From assembly GCA_013368325.1 (NCBI GenBank), contig JAACJK010000231.1:62001-126000 (forward strand): a stretch of 64,000 nt of DNA, in the 5' to 3' direction. The notes under the pieces were generated by a model. The model did not search any database. It was not told the DNA's origin and worked only from the letters and a program-made list of their open reading frames with translations. Below, in pieces: positions 53,461-64,000 of the stretch (positions are counted from its first letter, which is position 1; every line of letters starts with the position of its first letter). The stretch is from Ephemerocybe angulata (Eukaryota > Basidiomycota > Agaricomycetes > Agaricales > Psathyrellaceae). The translations under genes and the position numbers were made by a program.

Positions 53461-56400
53461 TTGTATGACCCCTATAGAGATATTTCTGTGAGTTTGCATT
53501 TCACAGAGAAAGAGAAATGGCAGCAATTACCGTCTTTGTTGACTTCTCAAGACCGTTGTGCGAGATGACGGTAGACAGCAAGCTGCGGTAGGCGGGTTCA
53601 AGTGTGTGTGTGTGTGTCGGCCGTCGCTGTCAGTGTCACGCCTGTGGCCCAACGACACGCTGTCACGTTGCACGTGGGACCGGGGTCACATCAACCCCCG
53701 GTCAGGACGAGGCCGGGCGTGACAGCCGCGACAAAGGACAAGCGCTTTCGACGCGACTACCAGCAAGCGCGGGCCCATAGTAGTGGAGTCGCCAGTGCTC
53801 GTTTTTTGTAATAGGTGTGCCCGGGTTATCTTAAAGATATGTAGTTTAATTATACGGATGTCCATTCCAGGTACGCGAAGGAGCAAGGACGTTTAGCTTG
53901 GAGTGCTCGCTAACAACTGTCCAACTCAACGAAAAACCGGAGTTCTACGAGGATAACAGAGGCGGTGATGAACACCCCATTTGTCTCTCAAAGCTGGAGG
54001 GGGGCATAATGAGCTTCTCGGTTGACCCGGAGTTACTGAAATATAATCACACTCATTCCGTAGTCTAACAAGCCACTCCCAGCCGGATGTTCCCCCGATC
54101 TTTCCAGTGCAGTTAGTCTCCAGTCCCGAAGCATGTCGAAAGGAAGAAATCGATCCATCGATAAAGACCTTAATGATGTCCTGACACCCAGACCCTTTTT
54201 TCCTCCTTCCTCGACGGTAATACCTACCCACCCGATGTGACTGCATACTTGGATTTGCCCGTTCCGCATCATGAGCAGCTCCACCATCATAGTACGTACA
54301 GCATGATGTGCAGTCAGAACATGAAAACCATATACATAGCTCGAGACTGAAGCAGACCAAGTTGGTGCACTCACCGAGCCTCTCGCACGGCAATCCAAGG
54401 AGCTGGTTTGATGACCGTAGGACAGGTGCCTTCACTACCCTCCCATGGTATCACACCTCGGGGTTTCCAAGGTGTAGGCTTCGAGGGGAGCATTTAGCAA
54501 AGCGCTGTAAGTTCGCGTTATTAATTTTCCGGGAAACACCTTTTTCCCTCATCGATGCACGAAGGTGGAAGTCTATCGCACGACATAAGGGAAAGCTAAC
54601 GGTGCTTTTTGGCAGTGGAAACAGAATCAGGTATCTACCAATTTGGGTTGCAGCCCAATTGTTCTGCGATCCATTTTCAGGGTACGCTGAAACACCATGC
54701 GAACGAGCTCGGTTCGTCCGACGGACGACTCGTGGTATATGTGAAGCGGGGACCTGCTTCGGCGCTGGAAAACATCACACTCGCGTGTGACAGTTCCAGG
54801 GTGCGCGCTTATTTTCCTTAAATCGTCTAGCCCGATATACATGGACGAGGAAAGAGTCTAGAGCACCACCACCGTCGTAGTCATCGATAATACAACGGTT
54901 CATGATCGACAATGTACACCATTGCTGCGCGTTTGCCTTGAAGAAGTATGTTTCAGCCATCACAGCTCCAGACGGCTTCGCCTGCAACCGTTGCCTGTGG
55001 GTCCCATGATTGCACCCGATGATAGCCTAATCCGGTCACAACGCTTTGACACTGAGCAAGCTCAGGCCGCTCACCCAAGAGAGTGTTTCGCCAATAGTCA
55101 GAACAACCCCATAATCATGGATGAGTATGGGCAAAGCAATGTGTGGTGCTGGCATGAACTAGGCTGCAAGGAACCTTATCGTTCTCCACTGCCTCCTTCG
55201 GGAGTTGATCAAGACGGACCTGTGTCGCCCTGTAACTCCAAACTCAAGGGGACAATAAAGACCTGTCCACGTCTGCTGGAGCACCGTAGCGCTTTCACAA
55301 GGACCACTTGAGATACCGTTGAACTGAGATGAATCCGGACAGGTAGACAAAAGCACGTTAGCCCCCGCTCTTGACATCGTACCTCGGGGTGCACATAGCA
55401 TGCTGGTAAACGACTTCGTCTTCGGAAATGAGAGACTCATCTCACGTGTATTCCAACTGTCCCATCGTCAATGTATATGGCATTGACTACCTACCCCAAT
55501 TTCATAGTAAGGATTTGCCCCATCTTCTCAATCTGCCTTTACGTTCTTTGGATACGATTTAGTATTGCAGATCCAGCATACCATCGCAGTCTTTGATTCC
55601 CCATTTGGCCTCCAAGTTCCTTCCTTCCCTATCGATGATCACAACCGTGATGATCATCTCTGCCAGACATTCATGGTCGAGACCGAGGGAGATGAAGTAT
55701 CCACAGTAGGCGCCTCACAATGCCTATCATTACGGTGTGGATGTTCAGCTTTACCTTGAATATCGTGTGCTACTACGCCATTTCTTGATGCAAATGTTCA
55801 GATGTACCCGCCTCGGGCGCCAATCTGGTCCCTGCTATGATGTCGCTTTTCTGCCTTCCCCGAACGACTGCCAAACACTCGATTGGAGCTGCGCACGCCT
55901 TGCACCGAGTTCATCAAATGTGTGAGCCATGTGCTCGTCTATACTGCCCAGTCGCTCCAAAACTGCGCTGCAGACCATATCAAAGTCAGCACGGCCAGGC
56001 GGCCTTCAAGTTCACGGAGCTGCTCAGAAGCGCTAAGACAGGAGTTGGACAGGAGAGGAAATCTCAAAGGAATGATTTCATATGCCTTTGAAGTTTGGTG
56101 GCACATTCATGAGCCCACATCACTTCAGAGATGACTTCGCGCCGCGTAACATGAAAAATGCCGTTGTATTCACCAAGATTCACCATTTAGTTCTTCGCCA
56201 TGAGGGGAGGTTGTCATGTCAATGTCGATGTCTTCGACAACGAAAGGCTAACAGACGGCGTGAAGGTTATAAGACGAAACCCCAACGCTTCTGATGTCCT
56301 CCCGGAACGCGACCATCCGTGCCCCAGCAACCTGGTTCGGCCTACCTGGAGTTGGCCTGCGGTATCATAATACCAGTCGTGACATGAGCCCTTGAGCGAA

Positions 56401-58070
56401 GTGGCAAGAGATGGGCGCGTTTTCGCTGGGTCGTTACGAAGAGAAGTCGAAGCTCCCGGTTGGCTCAAACCAGCGGTGTGGAAGCCTCAACGCATAGATA
56501 CCCATGATGTTCTCATGTAAGTGAGTAGAACATGGGAAGAAACGATGGGCGGCGAGGCGCCACGGCAAGATACCGCACGCAGCCCGCCAAGTCTTATCTC
56601 TTAGCCTTCTGGATCTGGGTAGCACCTTGGAAGGTGTTGGCTCCCCAGCGTGTCGAGAGAATCTACCCGAGGCCAGAAGTTAGAATGCGAAGTTGGAGGT
56701 ATTATGCAATGCCAGAAAATCATATTGGCAGTCCAGAGTATAGATACCAACTGTTTAGGTAGCGTGGAGGCTTTTCAAGTTGCACAGGCGCTGCTTACCA
56801 CCATCGCCAGTCGACTCGAGAAGAGTTCGAGCATCAGGCGTGTTAGGTCGCTTCCAGCTTGAAGGCGCCGGCGTCAACATCCACTATCCCGTATTTCAGA
56901 AAATACCCGCGAAATAAGGCTCACCGACGCAGGAAGAGTAAGCCAGTGAATGATGACCTCAACATCCACCTTTTCAAGCAAGAGTTTTCACGGTGGCTGG
57001 TAGATCTCTGGCCAACGATGGCTAGTTTTGAGCTGATGGTAGGCTGGCTTGTTTCCTGAGGAAGATCCTATTGTTTTATAGCAACGGGGTAAGGGCCTGT
57101 GCGTCTTGCTCGCTGAGGGACTGCACGCCAGCGTTTTAAGATGCTCGTGGAGGACAAGCCTGCTGGGACGGAAATGATCGAGGCCATGATCGAATACCGG
57201 CAACGACCGGTCGGCAACTCGGCAAAAGCAAAACAGCCGTAACTTGGCCGTAACGCTCGCCCGAGTTCGATCCCTCTTGACCTCGTTCTTTTAGTATCAG
57301 CGTGCGCAAGCGCCTATATTGTCTTTGCTCCCATAGTTCGTTTCGTGGTTCTCTACTAAACTATGTGGTGAGCTTTCAAAATTATGTCAAAGCAACCTTT
57401 CTTAAATTGATAACTGATAGCACTGATTTTCAGTTAGGTGACTGGTTTACCGTCTCTGAAATCAGTCCCATGTAACGCGTCTACACCTTCCGGCTCTACC
57501 TCTTCTACTCACTCTCACATAAGATGGCCCATAATATGAAACTTCCTATCCAATCTCCGTTCATCTTGGGAGGGGCTGAGGGAAAACCCAACACGTTTCC
57601 GGCAAAAGATACAGTCGTGGCCCTCGTACGAGTGTGGGCCCTGTTGGCATAAATCACGACACGAGAAGGATGCGAACGCGACATTTCAAGCCAAGAATCC
57701 GGCTACATGGGCTCGCAGGAATTACTGCTGAATGGGAAAAGGTGGGATGAAATCATGATACCACCCGGCAACGGGCTCGAAGTGAAGCTGATGTTGGACA
57801 TTTTTAGGAGCGGTTAGAAATGACAAAGATGGCCTCAGGCGCCCAGTGAAGATATACGGCAGAAGAGCCCATTGTGAATCCATCTACTCATTGGTATTGA
57901 CGTTGAGCACCGGCGTTTTCAAGGATGCCATGGGATGAGCCCGACCGGACGATCAAGACGGAGGCGCAGCCTGTTCGTATCGAAATCGAAGAGGCTGACC
58001 GACGGGCTGCCCAGTCTTATAAGAAGAGACTGGTAAAGCATAATCCTCGTCAACCTAGTTCTGAGACGCG
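53461..58070. other. Gene-poor stretch of about 4.6 kb
   Basis: Starts with the F-box promoter, including a (GT)8 microsatellite at 53602-53617. No gene is supported in the rest. Frames up to about 170 codons on both strands lack motifs, and I could not chain them by splicing. No terminal or tandem repeats were noticed. Decayed transposon or gene sequence is possible but not shown. Confidence 0.4.
53602..53617. repeat. (GT)8 microsatellite
   Basis: Eight GT dinucleotides about 140 bp upstream of the F-box gene start; on the transcribed strand it reads (AC)8 in the probable 5' leader or promoter. Confidence 0.8.
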
Positions 58071-59888
58071 ATGGACAAGCAAATCAAAGTTCTTGTATGG
58101 TGAGCATCGCACACTGTCCGGGTTACTGTTCCCTAATCTTCCTTAGCGGTGGAGGTATCAGTGGGCTCGCCTTTGCCATTGCGATGGGCAAGTCCTCAAA
58201 CGTCTCCGTTGAGATTTACGAAGCTGCCCCCGAGTTTCTTTCAATCGGAGCAGGCATTGGCGTTTGGATGAGAGTTTGGGAGCTCCTCGCCAAATTGGGC
58301 CTGGCGGATGACCTGCGAAAGAAGACAGCCTCATCAACGACCCCCGATCCAAGTACGCCGTCACACATGTGTTCTGGAACTTACTAACCCCTCCCTCTGC
58401 TGTTAGTTGAGGCTCTAATCTTCCGGAAGAGTGATCAACCAGAGGGAGTCGAGTTCTATAAACTCGTCACGAATGGTACGTCGCGATCGCCTCTACATAC
58501 CTGTGTTGCACTGAACGTAGTCATTGAAAGGCCCCTTCATCACGTTTCACCGGCACGATTTTCAACAAACCCTCATCGAGCACCTGCCGAAGAACTGTCG
58601 AATGTACCATTCCAAGCGCCTGTCGACATACACCAACCTTCCCGATGGTCGGATTCGCGCATCTTTCGAGGATGGCACTCAGGTGACGTGTGATCTGCTC
58701 ATCGGTGCCGACGGTCTCAAGTCTGCTGTTCGAGATGGCCTCCTCCGGCAACGCGCCTCGAAGCACGCAGCTACTGGGAACTACGAGGCGGCGTACAAAT
58801 GCTTAGCATCAAACCAGCCTGTCTGGTCTGGTACGATGGCATATCGCGCACTCATTCCTATTGAGAAGGTGCAAAAGGACCTAGATAAAGGCAATCTTAC
58901 CTTGGAGGAATGTCACATACAGGTGAGGATCTGTTCTCATTCGCTTCCCTTGAATCGCGACTGAATCTTATTGTAGCATGTGGGGAAGAATGCTGTGAGT
59001 ACTTCTCTACCGAGGTTCAATTGACTAGTCGCTGACCTTTCGCTAGAACGTGATCGTCTATCCCGTCGCCAACGGGACGATGATCAACTTTGCCGCCTTT
59101 TACCACCAGCCGAGCAAGGTTGGAACAGTTTTCGAGGGCCCTTGGGTTTCGCATGCACCTAAGGAAGAGCTTCAAGCAGCGTACTCGAACTATGAATCTT
59201 CGGTCCAAGCGTGGCTCAAGGTAGGCTTTACGTACTGGTAACGCGACCTGTACTAATAGGCGCCAATCGCAGTTCATAGACGCCCCATCACGATGGGCGA
59301 TTCATACCATCGAGAAGTTGGAAACATACATCGGAGACGGGGTCGTTCTTATAGGGGATTCAGTCAGTTCCTTTAATGAATATCTAACGTCATATTCTCA
59401 ACGAATTCTTGTCAGGCACATGCGATGGTTCCGCATCAAGGATCTGGCGCTGGCCAAGGCATCGAGGTAGGCTATGTAGTGCTTCCGCCAGGGCCACTGA
59501 TTCTAAAGGCTTTTTGACCCATTTACAGGACGGCGTTTTCTTGGCCAACCTGCTTTCCAACCCATCAGTCACTGTACGCGATATACCGAGGGTGCTGGCC
59601 GTCTACGATGCTATCCGCAAGCCCTTCGCGTTGGAGGTCGCCAGGCGCTCTCATCTCAACGGGTCCTTGTACACGATGAACCACCCGGAGTTCAAGGACC
59701 GTATCAGCAGGTGCTCATCGAAAGCCGAGCAAGAAGTCGTCCTGCAACAGCTAGGAGAAGCTTTGAAGAACAACTGGGAATGGGCTTGGAACTCCTCGTT
59801 CGACGATTGCATGGAGGCCGGAGCTGTCATGCTCAAGAAGGCGATGACATCGTCCGACCTTAATCACGGTGCTAGTGCTGTTCTCTAA
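58071..59888 (+). CDS. FAD-dependent aromatic monooxygenase (salicylate hydroxylase type)
   Basis: Single-component flavin hydroxylase of aromatic acids. Nine exons (58071-58099, 58147-58352, 58407-58475, 58531-58922, 58977-58994, 59047-59220, 59273-59362, 59416-59466, 59529-59888) give 462 residues, normal for the group. Dinucleotide fold VCGGGISGLAFAIAM (residues 9-23; intron 1 cuts the Cys codon), IYEAAPEFLSIGAGIG, the DG motif LIGADGLKSAVR (158-169), MAYRALIP, and the FAD ribityl motif GDSAHAMVPHQGSGAGQGIE (324-343) joined across intron 7. No signal peptide, so cytosolic. Members hydroxylate salicylate, 6-hydroxynicotinate and similar lignin-derived or plant phenolics; the exact substrate cannot be told. 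Exon 5 has just six codons (HVGKNA). The acceptor before exon 4 (GAAAG) is chosen for frame. Confidence 0.88.
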
Positions 59889-60246
59889 GTCTCCTGCCAC
59901 GTTATTTTTCTTCTTCTCAATGTTGTACTCCATTAGATTTTCCATATCAACATGTTTATGACCCTTTTCAGCCAGCAAGCCAACATCCTAACTCCGAGTC
60001 CGTTCTCCGGCAGATAGGCGCCCATTTCGCGTATCTAACTCTTCCAATCTGGGCTCCACGTTACCTAAAATGACTGTTGGAATCCTCTTGGCGTGGTTCA
60101 AGGACCTGGCGTTATCAGCTACGCGCTGTCGAACACGGGCTTCGATGGGCTGTGTGGGCGACTCTGCGTTCCTGATGCACTGCTTCCTCCCTACCTGATA
60201 TATTAGCCTCTCTCTTGCAAAGCAACACTTTCTAAACCCCCTTCGA
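59889..60246. other. Short intergenic stretch
   Basis: 358 bp between the monooxygenase and the membrane protein gene; no further feature seen. Confidence 0.5.
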
Positions 60247-62103
60247 ATGCCCATGAGTGCGTACCGTATTCTTTCAGCTATTCCTACAGAGCTGACCAAA
60301 CATTCAGATGCCAGCATCCTTGCGGCAATCGCCCTAACTCTCCTGCAAGTAACCAGTACCGGCGCGGTAAACCTTGAACAATGCCTCGAACGCGTTAAGA
60401 ATGGCGAATTCGGTACTGGGAGAATTGGCGGGACGGATAATCAGGGCAACATCCTGGAGGATGTGCGCAATGCCACTGGGGTGACATACAAGCTCTGCGT
60501 CGATGCCTGTGGTGCAGGTCAGGAACCATTCCACTGGTCTGTATTCTCGCAGCAATTCAGCTCATGGCTTTTGCCCTGGCTTGCCCTTGTATCTCAACTT
60601 CCCTTTGGCCCGAAGGATAAACTTGACAACCTCGAATCCGTGCTCCTGACAGTCGGCTCGCCAATGCTCGCATCGTACTCCCTCGCCTTGACCGTGCTCA
60701 ACGGGCGGTGGGTCACTCGACGCTTATCGAGTCACAATTACCCAAACATACGCAATGCAATACGAGTGCTCAGCAGCCTGCAACAGTCACCTCTCCGAGT
60801 CACGGACGAAGGATCCCTTCTAACCTCTTTGGTTGTCCTTCCGCAGAACGACGAGTGGTGGAGGGAACTGATCGAGTGGCTCGAGTATCCGCATACGTGG
60901 TCCATATCAGCTGTGACGTCGATCGCATGGGTAGTCATCGCCTACATCTTCACCGTCGTTGATTCATTTATGGATAATCTTACGACGACCATCAACGCTA
61001 ACGGGCAAGGTGTGGGGTCCCTCTGGCTTTGGCTTCTTCCCCTTGTTCTCGGATGGCTCCAGATATCACCCAAATGCGATGAAGTCCGACTCAAGAGTGC
61101 GATTGACAGGGCGAATAACCTTGCATACGTCGCCACCAACACCCATCCAGTGCCCGCGAGGCAGGTCACCGAGCAGCGTGCCATCTTCCTCGCGCTCACA
61201 GAGGATGACCCCCTCCGACGCGACGAACGGAACACCGCACCCATCTTCAACTACGCTCGCTTCTTGCCGTGGATGGCGGGCGTTGAAGCCGTCTCAGAAG
61301 TCTTTCGCGCAGCGTCAGATCGCTATCAGCACCATGAGTCTGTGGACCCGAATATTGCGTGGGTCGAGGTGGACCGCAGTCAGAAGCCCCACGAACGAAA
61401 CAGAGTGGGCAGCATCACGCAGGTTGGCCAGTACTGCGATACGGATAAGGAGTTCGCTCGTCGAAGAAGTAGATGGGGGCCAAATGTTTTTTCACGGATC
61501 GCAGTTGCATCCCTCTTGGCGTTCACCCTGCAGTGGGGAACAGTCGGCGCGGCATTCATAGTCGTATATCATACTCCTACCACAGGTGCGTATCTAGCTT
61601 CTTTTATCTCCACTCAGGCACAGCTGACTTTTGAGTTCCTTCCAGGACTAGGGTGTCGATCCGCCTCGTACCTTCTCTTTGGGGTACTCTCCACCGTCGT
61701 ATGGATGTTACTTCTCACTTCCAGCGTTCTATCCCATTATGCCTCTGCCGAACCGCGAACCTACAAAGGTCATTCTCTCAACTCCTGGTCAACAGCCGTT
61801 GCTAGGCGTATATCCATCGCACTGCGCCGCCTCGGTAAAGTTGTTGCTGTTTTCAACGCCTTTTGGATCGTCGTCACCTGTTTCTTCCAGTTCAGCAACT
61901 TCTTTGACAGGTGTTACTGCAATAGCAGCGTTTTTGGTAGGAGGAATCTTGCCTATAATGTCATCGAGCCCCTGCTCTCAGATGTTTCTGAAATGCGGGC
62001 AGCTTGGATCGGTGGCGTGTGCTTGGCCGGTGGCACGGCGATTATCTTTATTGGTTTCGTTAACATGTATATTGACCCACCTCTTCCGAAAGAGAGAAGC
62101 TAA
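60247..62103 (+). CDS. Multi-pass membrane protein of unknown function
   Basis: A family I cannot name. The frame is open across 60247-62103, but two good introns lie inside: 60257-60307 (51 bp, GTGCGT...TTCAG) and 61586-61645 (60 bp, GTGCGT...TCCAG). Spliced, the N-terminus becomes MPMNASILAAIALTLLQVTS, a clean signal peptide, and HTPTTG joins LGCRSASYLLFG. The product is 581 residues. Hydrophobic helices lie around WLLPWLALVSQLP, SPMLASYSLALTVL, SAVTSIAWVVIAYIFTVVDS, GSLWLWLLPLVLGW, FTLQWGTVGAAFIVVYH, LLFGVLSTVVWMLLLTSS, VVAVFNAFWIVVTCFF and IGGVCLAGGTAIIFIGFV, so about eight segments. Short Cys motifs (LCVDACG, RCYCNSSV) may form disulfides. Probably surface or secretory-pathway membrane. 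Both introns are multiples of three, so retention keeps the frame. Confidence 0.75.
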   Translation: MPMSAYRILSAIPTELTKHSDASILAAIALTLLQVTSTGAVNLEQCLERVKNGEFGTGRIGGTDNQGNILEDVRNATGVTYKLCVDACGAGQEPFHWSVFSQQFSSWLLPWLALVSQLPFGPKDKLDNLESVLLTVGSPMLASYSLALTVLNGRWVTRRLSSHNYPNIRNAIRVLSSLQQSPLRVTDEGSLLTSLVVLPQNDEWWRELIEWLEYPHTWSISAVTSIAWVVIAYIFTVVDSFMDNLTTTINANGQGVGSLWLWLLPLVLGWLQISPKCDEVRLKSAIDRANNLAYVATNTHPVPARQVTEQRAIFLALTEDDPLRRDERNTAPIFNYARFLPWMAGVEAVSEVFRAASDRYQHHESVDPNIAWVEVDRSQKPHERNRVGSITQVGQYCDTDKEFARRRSRWGPNVFSRIAVASLLAFTLQWGTVGAAFIVVYHTPTTGAYLASFISTQAQLTFEFLPGLGCRSASYLLFGVLSTVVWMLLLTSSVLSHYASAEPRTYKGHSLNSWSTAVARRISIALRRLGKVVAVFNAFWIVVTCFFQFSNFFDRCYCNSSVFGRRNLAYNVIEPLLSDVSEMRAAWIGGVCLAGGTAIIFIGFVNMYIDPPLPKERS

Positions 62104-64000
62104 TTCGTCTATGTAGCCTATAGCAATAGTAATTTCATTATAATAAGTATACCTATACCCTAATATCGATGTATACCAGAGCGTTCCATACATCATGTAT
62201 TACCTTGTCCTTATTCCAGCTATGGCTTTTGAAAGAACTGAGGGATTATGGGTTTGGAACATGAGGCTCACTAGCAGGTAGATGATGAGTGATTAGATTA
62301 GACATCCGCGATCTTATCTTCTAGTTTATCCCCGTAAACTGCAATTGAACTGCTTTCTAAGGAAGTAAAGCTTGTTACATGCCTGTCAGGCAGTGGGGAC
62401 TGGGGGGCAGGATGTGAAACAAGTGACTTGTATTTTGGCAGCTGTGGCGACGGTGCGTAATGTGGGTCGGCCGCGTTGCCATTGCCGCAGTAAGAAATAT
62501 AAGCGCTAAGCGCCCGTTGCGCCCAAACTGGGATACGGTTGCGCCCGTCGTGTCCTTCGCAAAGGAATAACGGCCAAAACCATACGGTGAATCGCAGAGG
62601 CATGGTAAAACACTTATTTCCGTGGGGAAGAGATACTATACAGAAACGATTCTGGCCCCAAACACGGCAGATCAAAGTTGAACAAGCGCCAGGGGTGCGA
62701 CACAATAACCGTGCGCGGGTAAGCACATTCGTCATCCCAGACATGATGTAACGCCAGCAAGGAATGTTCATGGACTAAAGGGAAAGCCAGAAAGAGGGCC
62801 CAACATTCCGCTCTGCTTAGCACCCAGTCATGCACACACTTAATCTAACCTTAAATTTGGGAGTTCGGGTCCCTTAGGACGCGCTTCTGGCACGCACACC
62901 GCCCGGCCACACTGGCCCACTGTTTGGAAACCGCATACTCAGCGCACGCATCCAGCGCTACGGCCCCCAGGGCTCTGGCGATGATAGAGCACGCCTGCCA
63001 TCCTCAGCGAAAAAAGCGTCTACGCCATGTGTTCATGAGGCGTGTTTGAATCGCGGAATGTTCGTTCCCATCTTCGGGGAAGGCAGTGTATCACCGTATA
63101 CGCCCCATTCGTAGCGACTAGCACTTCCATGGTAAAAACCCAGCACGCGTATGCCCTATCCTGCCAGCCAAAAGCAAGGCTAAGCTCGTGCTCGAATTTT
63201 AGCTGGTGCGCACGTACGTAAATGGGCAGTAGCATTCTTCCACCACCTCCAGTCTTCCCGAGATCATAACTGAAACGGAAAAGATCAACCTGCAAAGTGG
63301 TAAAATTTGAAGAAGCTCGCCCCAGGATTTATGTTAGCTTCAAGTCGACCGCAGTGGATGTCAGTTTGGCTGTTGCGAAAATATGGGCTTTGAATATGCG
63401 GGGTTATCCTCCTTTTGCCCAGATTTGTATCGTGGGCTGTAGCGATGGTATAAAGCAATGAAGCAAATTGACTCAGGGCTCGATAACTCTTGACCTCCCT
63501 TCCTTCCATACCTTCCTTCATCCTGCCCTGCCCCGCCTTTCTTACCCCCACCGAGGCGACGACTGATGCTTTTATTTACCTCTCGCCTTTGTGCTTGCCC
63601 GATGGCGGCCGTCCCAGGAAGAGCGTCCCCGAAGCGAAGCCCCCACGGTTCACCTATCGTTTTTGCCCGTCCCCGCTATCACACAGCTAACTTGAGCGTG
63701 AACAGCACAACGGGCAGTGTGCCTAGTCTACTGCAGCCGCGCACTCGATGGTCCAAGACGACGATATGTCTATTTCCAGAGGTAGCTACGCGAGGCGTGC
63801 TTGGGCAGCAGAAGTCGTTCTCACCTGGTGCTTACGTTGATGGGTCATCCTTTCGTTGGACCAACGAGACGACGGCATATCAACCTAAGCATCGGGCGAG
63901 AATGTTTCTACTTCTGCTATCTTCGCAGGTATCGTGTAGCCGTTTCTTGGATCATAGATACTTCGTTCTCCACGCTTTGGTTGGGTGATGATGGGTGGCG
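62104..64000. other. Right-edge stretch, no gene seen
   Basis: About 1.9 kb. Frames up to 157 codons on either strand have no motif or clear splice pattern. A plus-strand frame from 63566 runs for 140 codons to 63988 but lacks recognisable features. Confidence 0.4.

Noticed and set aside
60247..62103. Uninterrupted 618-residue reading of the membrane protein
   Set aside because: Splicing of two well-formed introns yields a clean signal peptide and a natural TTG-LGCRS junction; the unspliced form is kept only as a possible isoform.

Overview
The window is nuclear DNA from a basidiomycete fungus, most likely a wood- or litter-decaying Agaricomycete. The reasons are short GT-AG introns (mostly 45-80 bp) in almost every gene, fungal CBM1 and CE15 enzymes, a many-exon GMC oxidoreductase, several F-box-like proteins with an N-terminal coiled coil, and a remnant that looks like an agaricomycete NACHT NTPase. 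There are no bacterial operons and no CRISPR. Most genes are multi-exon, so the products below come from exon joining by eye (GT/AG sites, kept frame, family consensus).

Region 1-9.3 kb is a same-strand (minus) array of glucuronoyl esterases (CE15), which cut the ester between lignin and 4-O-methyl-glucuronoxylan. It holds (i) a CBM1-CE15 gene cut by the left edge of the window, (ii) a single-exon gene encoding a secreted 1169-residue protein with three complete CE15 domains in a row, and (iii) a single-domain CE15 copy broken by an 11-bp tandem duplication. All three have a TATA box 82-89 bp upstream of the ATG. In the triple protein only the middle domain keeps the textbook active-site motif.

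Region 9.3-19.2 kb is gene-poor. It contains a Zn2Cys6 transcription factor (minus) and a 386-bp MITE-like element with perfect 42-bp inverted ends. At 19.2-21.7 kb lies a 12-exon secreted GMC oxidoreductase (AA3_2 type, glucose oxidase/dehydrogenase-like), followed by an F-box protein (22.5-24.3 kb).

Region 24.4-28 kb is a degraded block: inverted repeats around a 50-bp minisatellite, a tRNA-Val(UAC), a NACHT-NTPase-like fragment and a frameshifted F-box pseudogene. It is followed by a two-domain fasciclin protein (minus).

Region 31-39.2 kb is a compact housekeeping block: UTP7 (ribosome biogenesis), an Atg14/Barkor-like autophagy protein, NAP1 (histone chaperone) and a small single-pass protein resembling TOM6.

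Region 39.2-64 kb alternates gene-poor stretches with a peroxisomal-type 2,4-dienoyl-CoA reductase, an HMG-box transcription factor, a 10-exon uridine phosphorylase-like gene, a second intact F-box protein, a salicylate-hydroxylase-type FAD monooxygenase and a multi-pass membrane protein of unknown function. The most unusual item is the triple CE15 enzyme with its A-B-A domain layout. The second is the repeated occurrence of 11-bp footprint-like duplications in dead genes.
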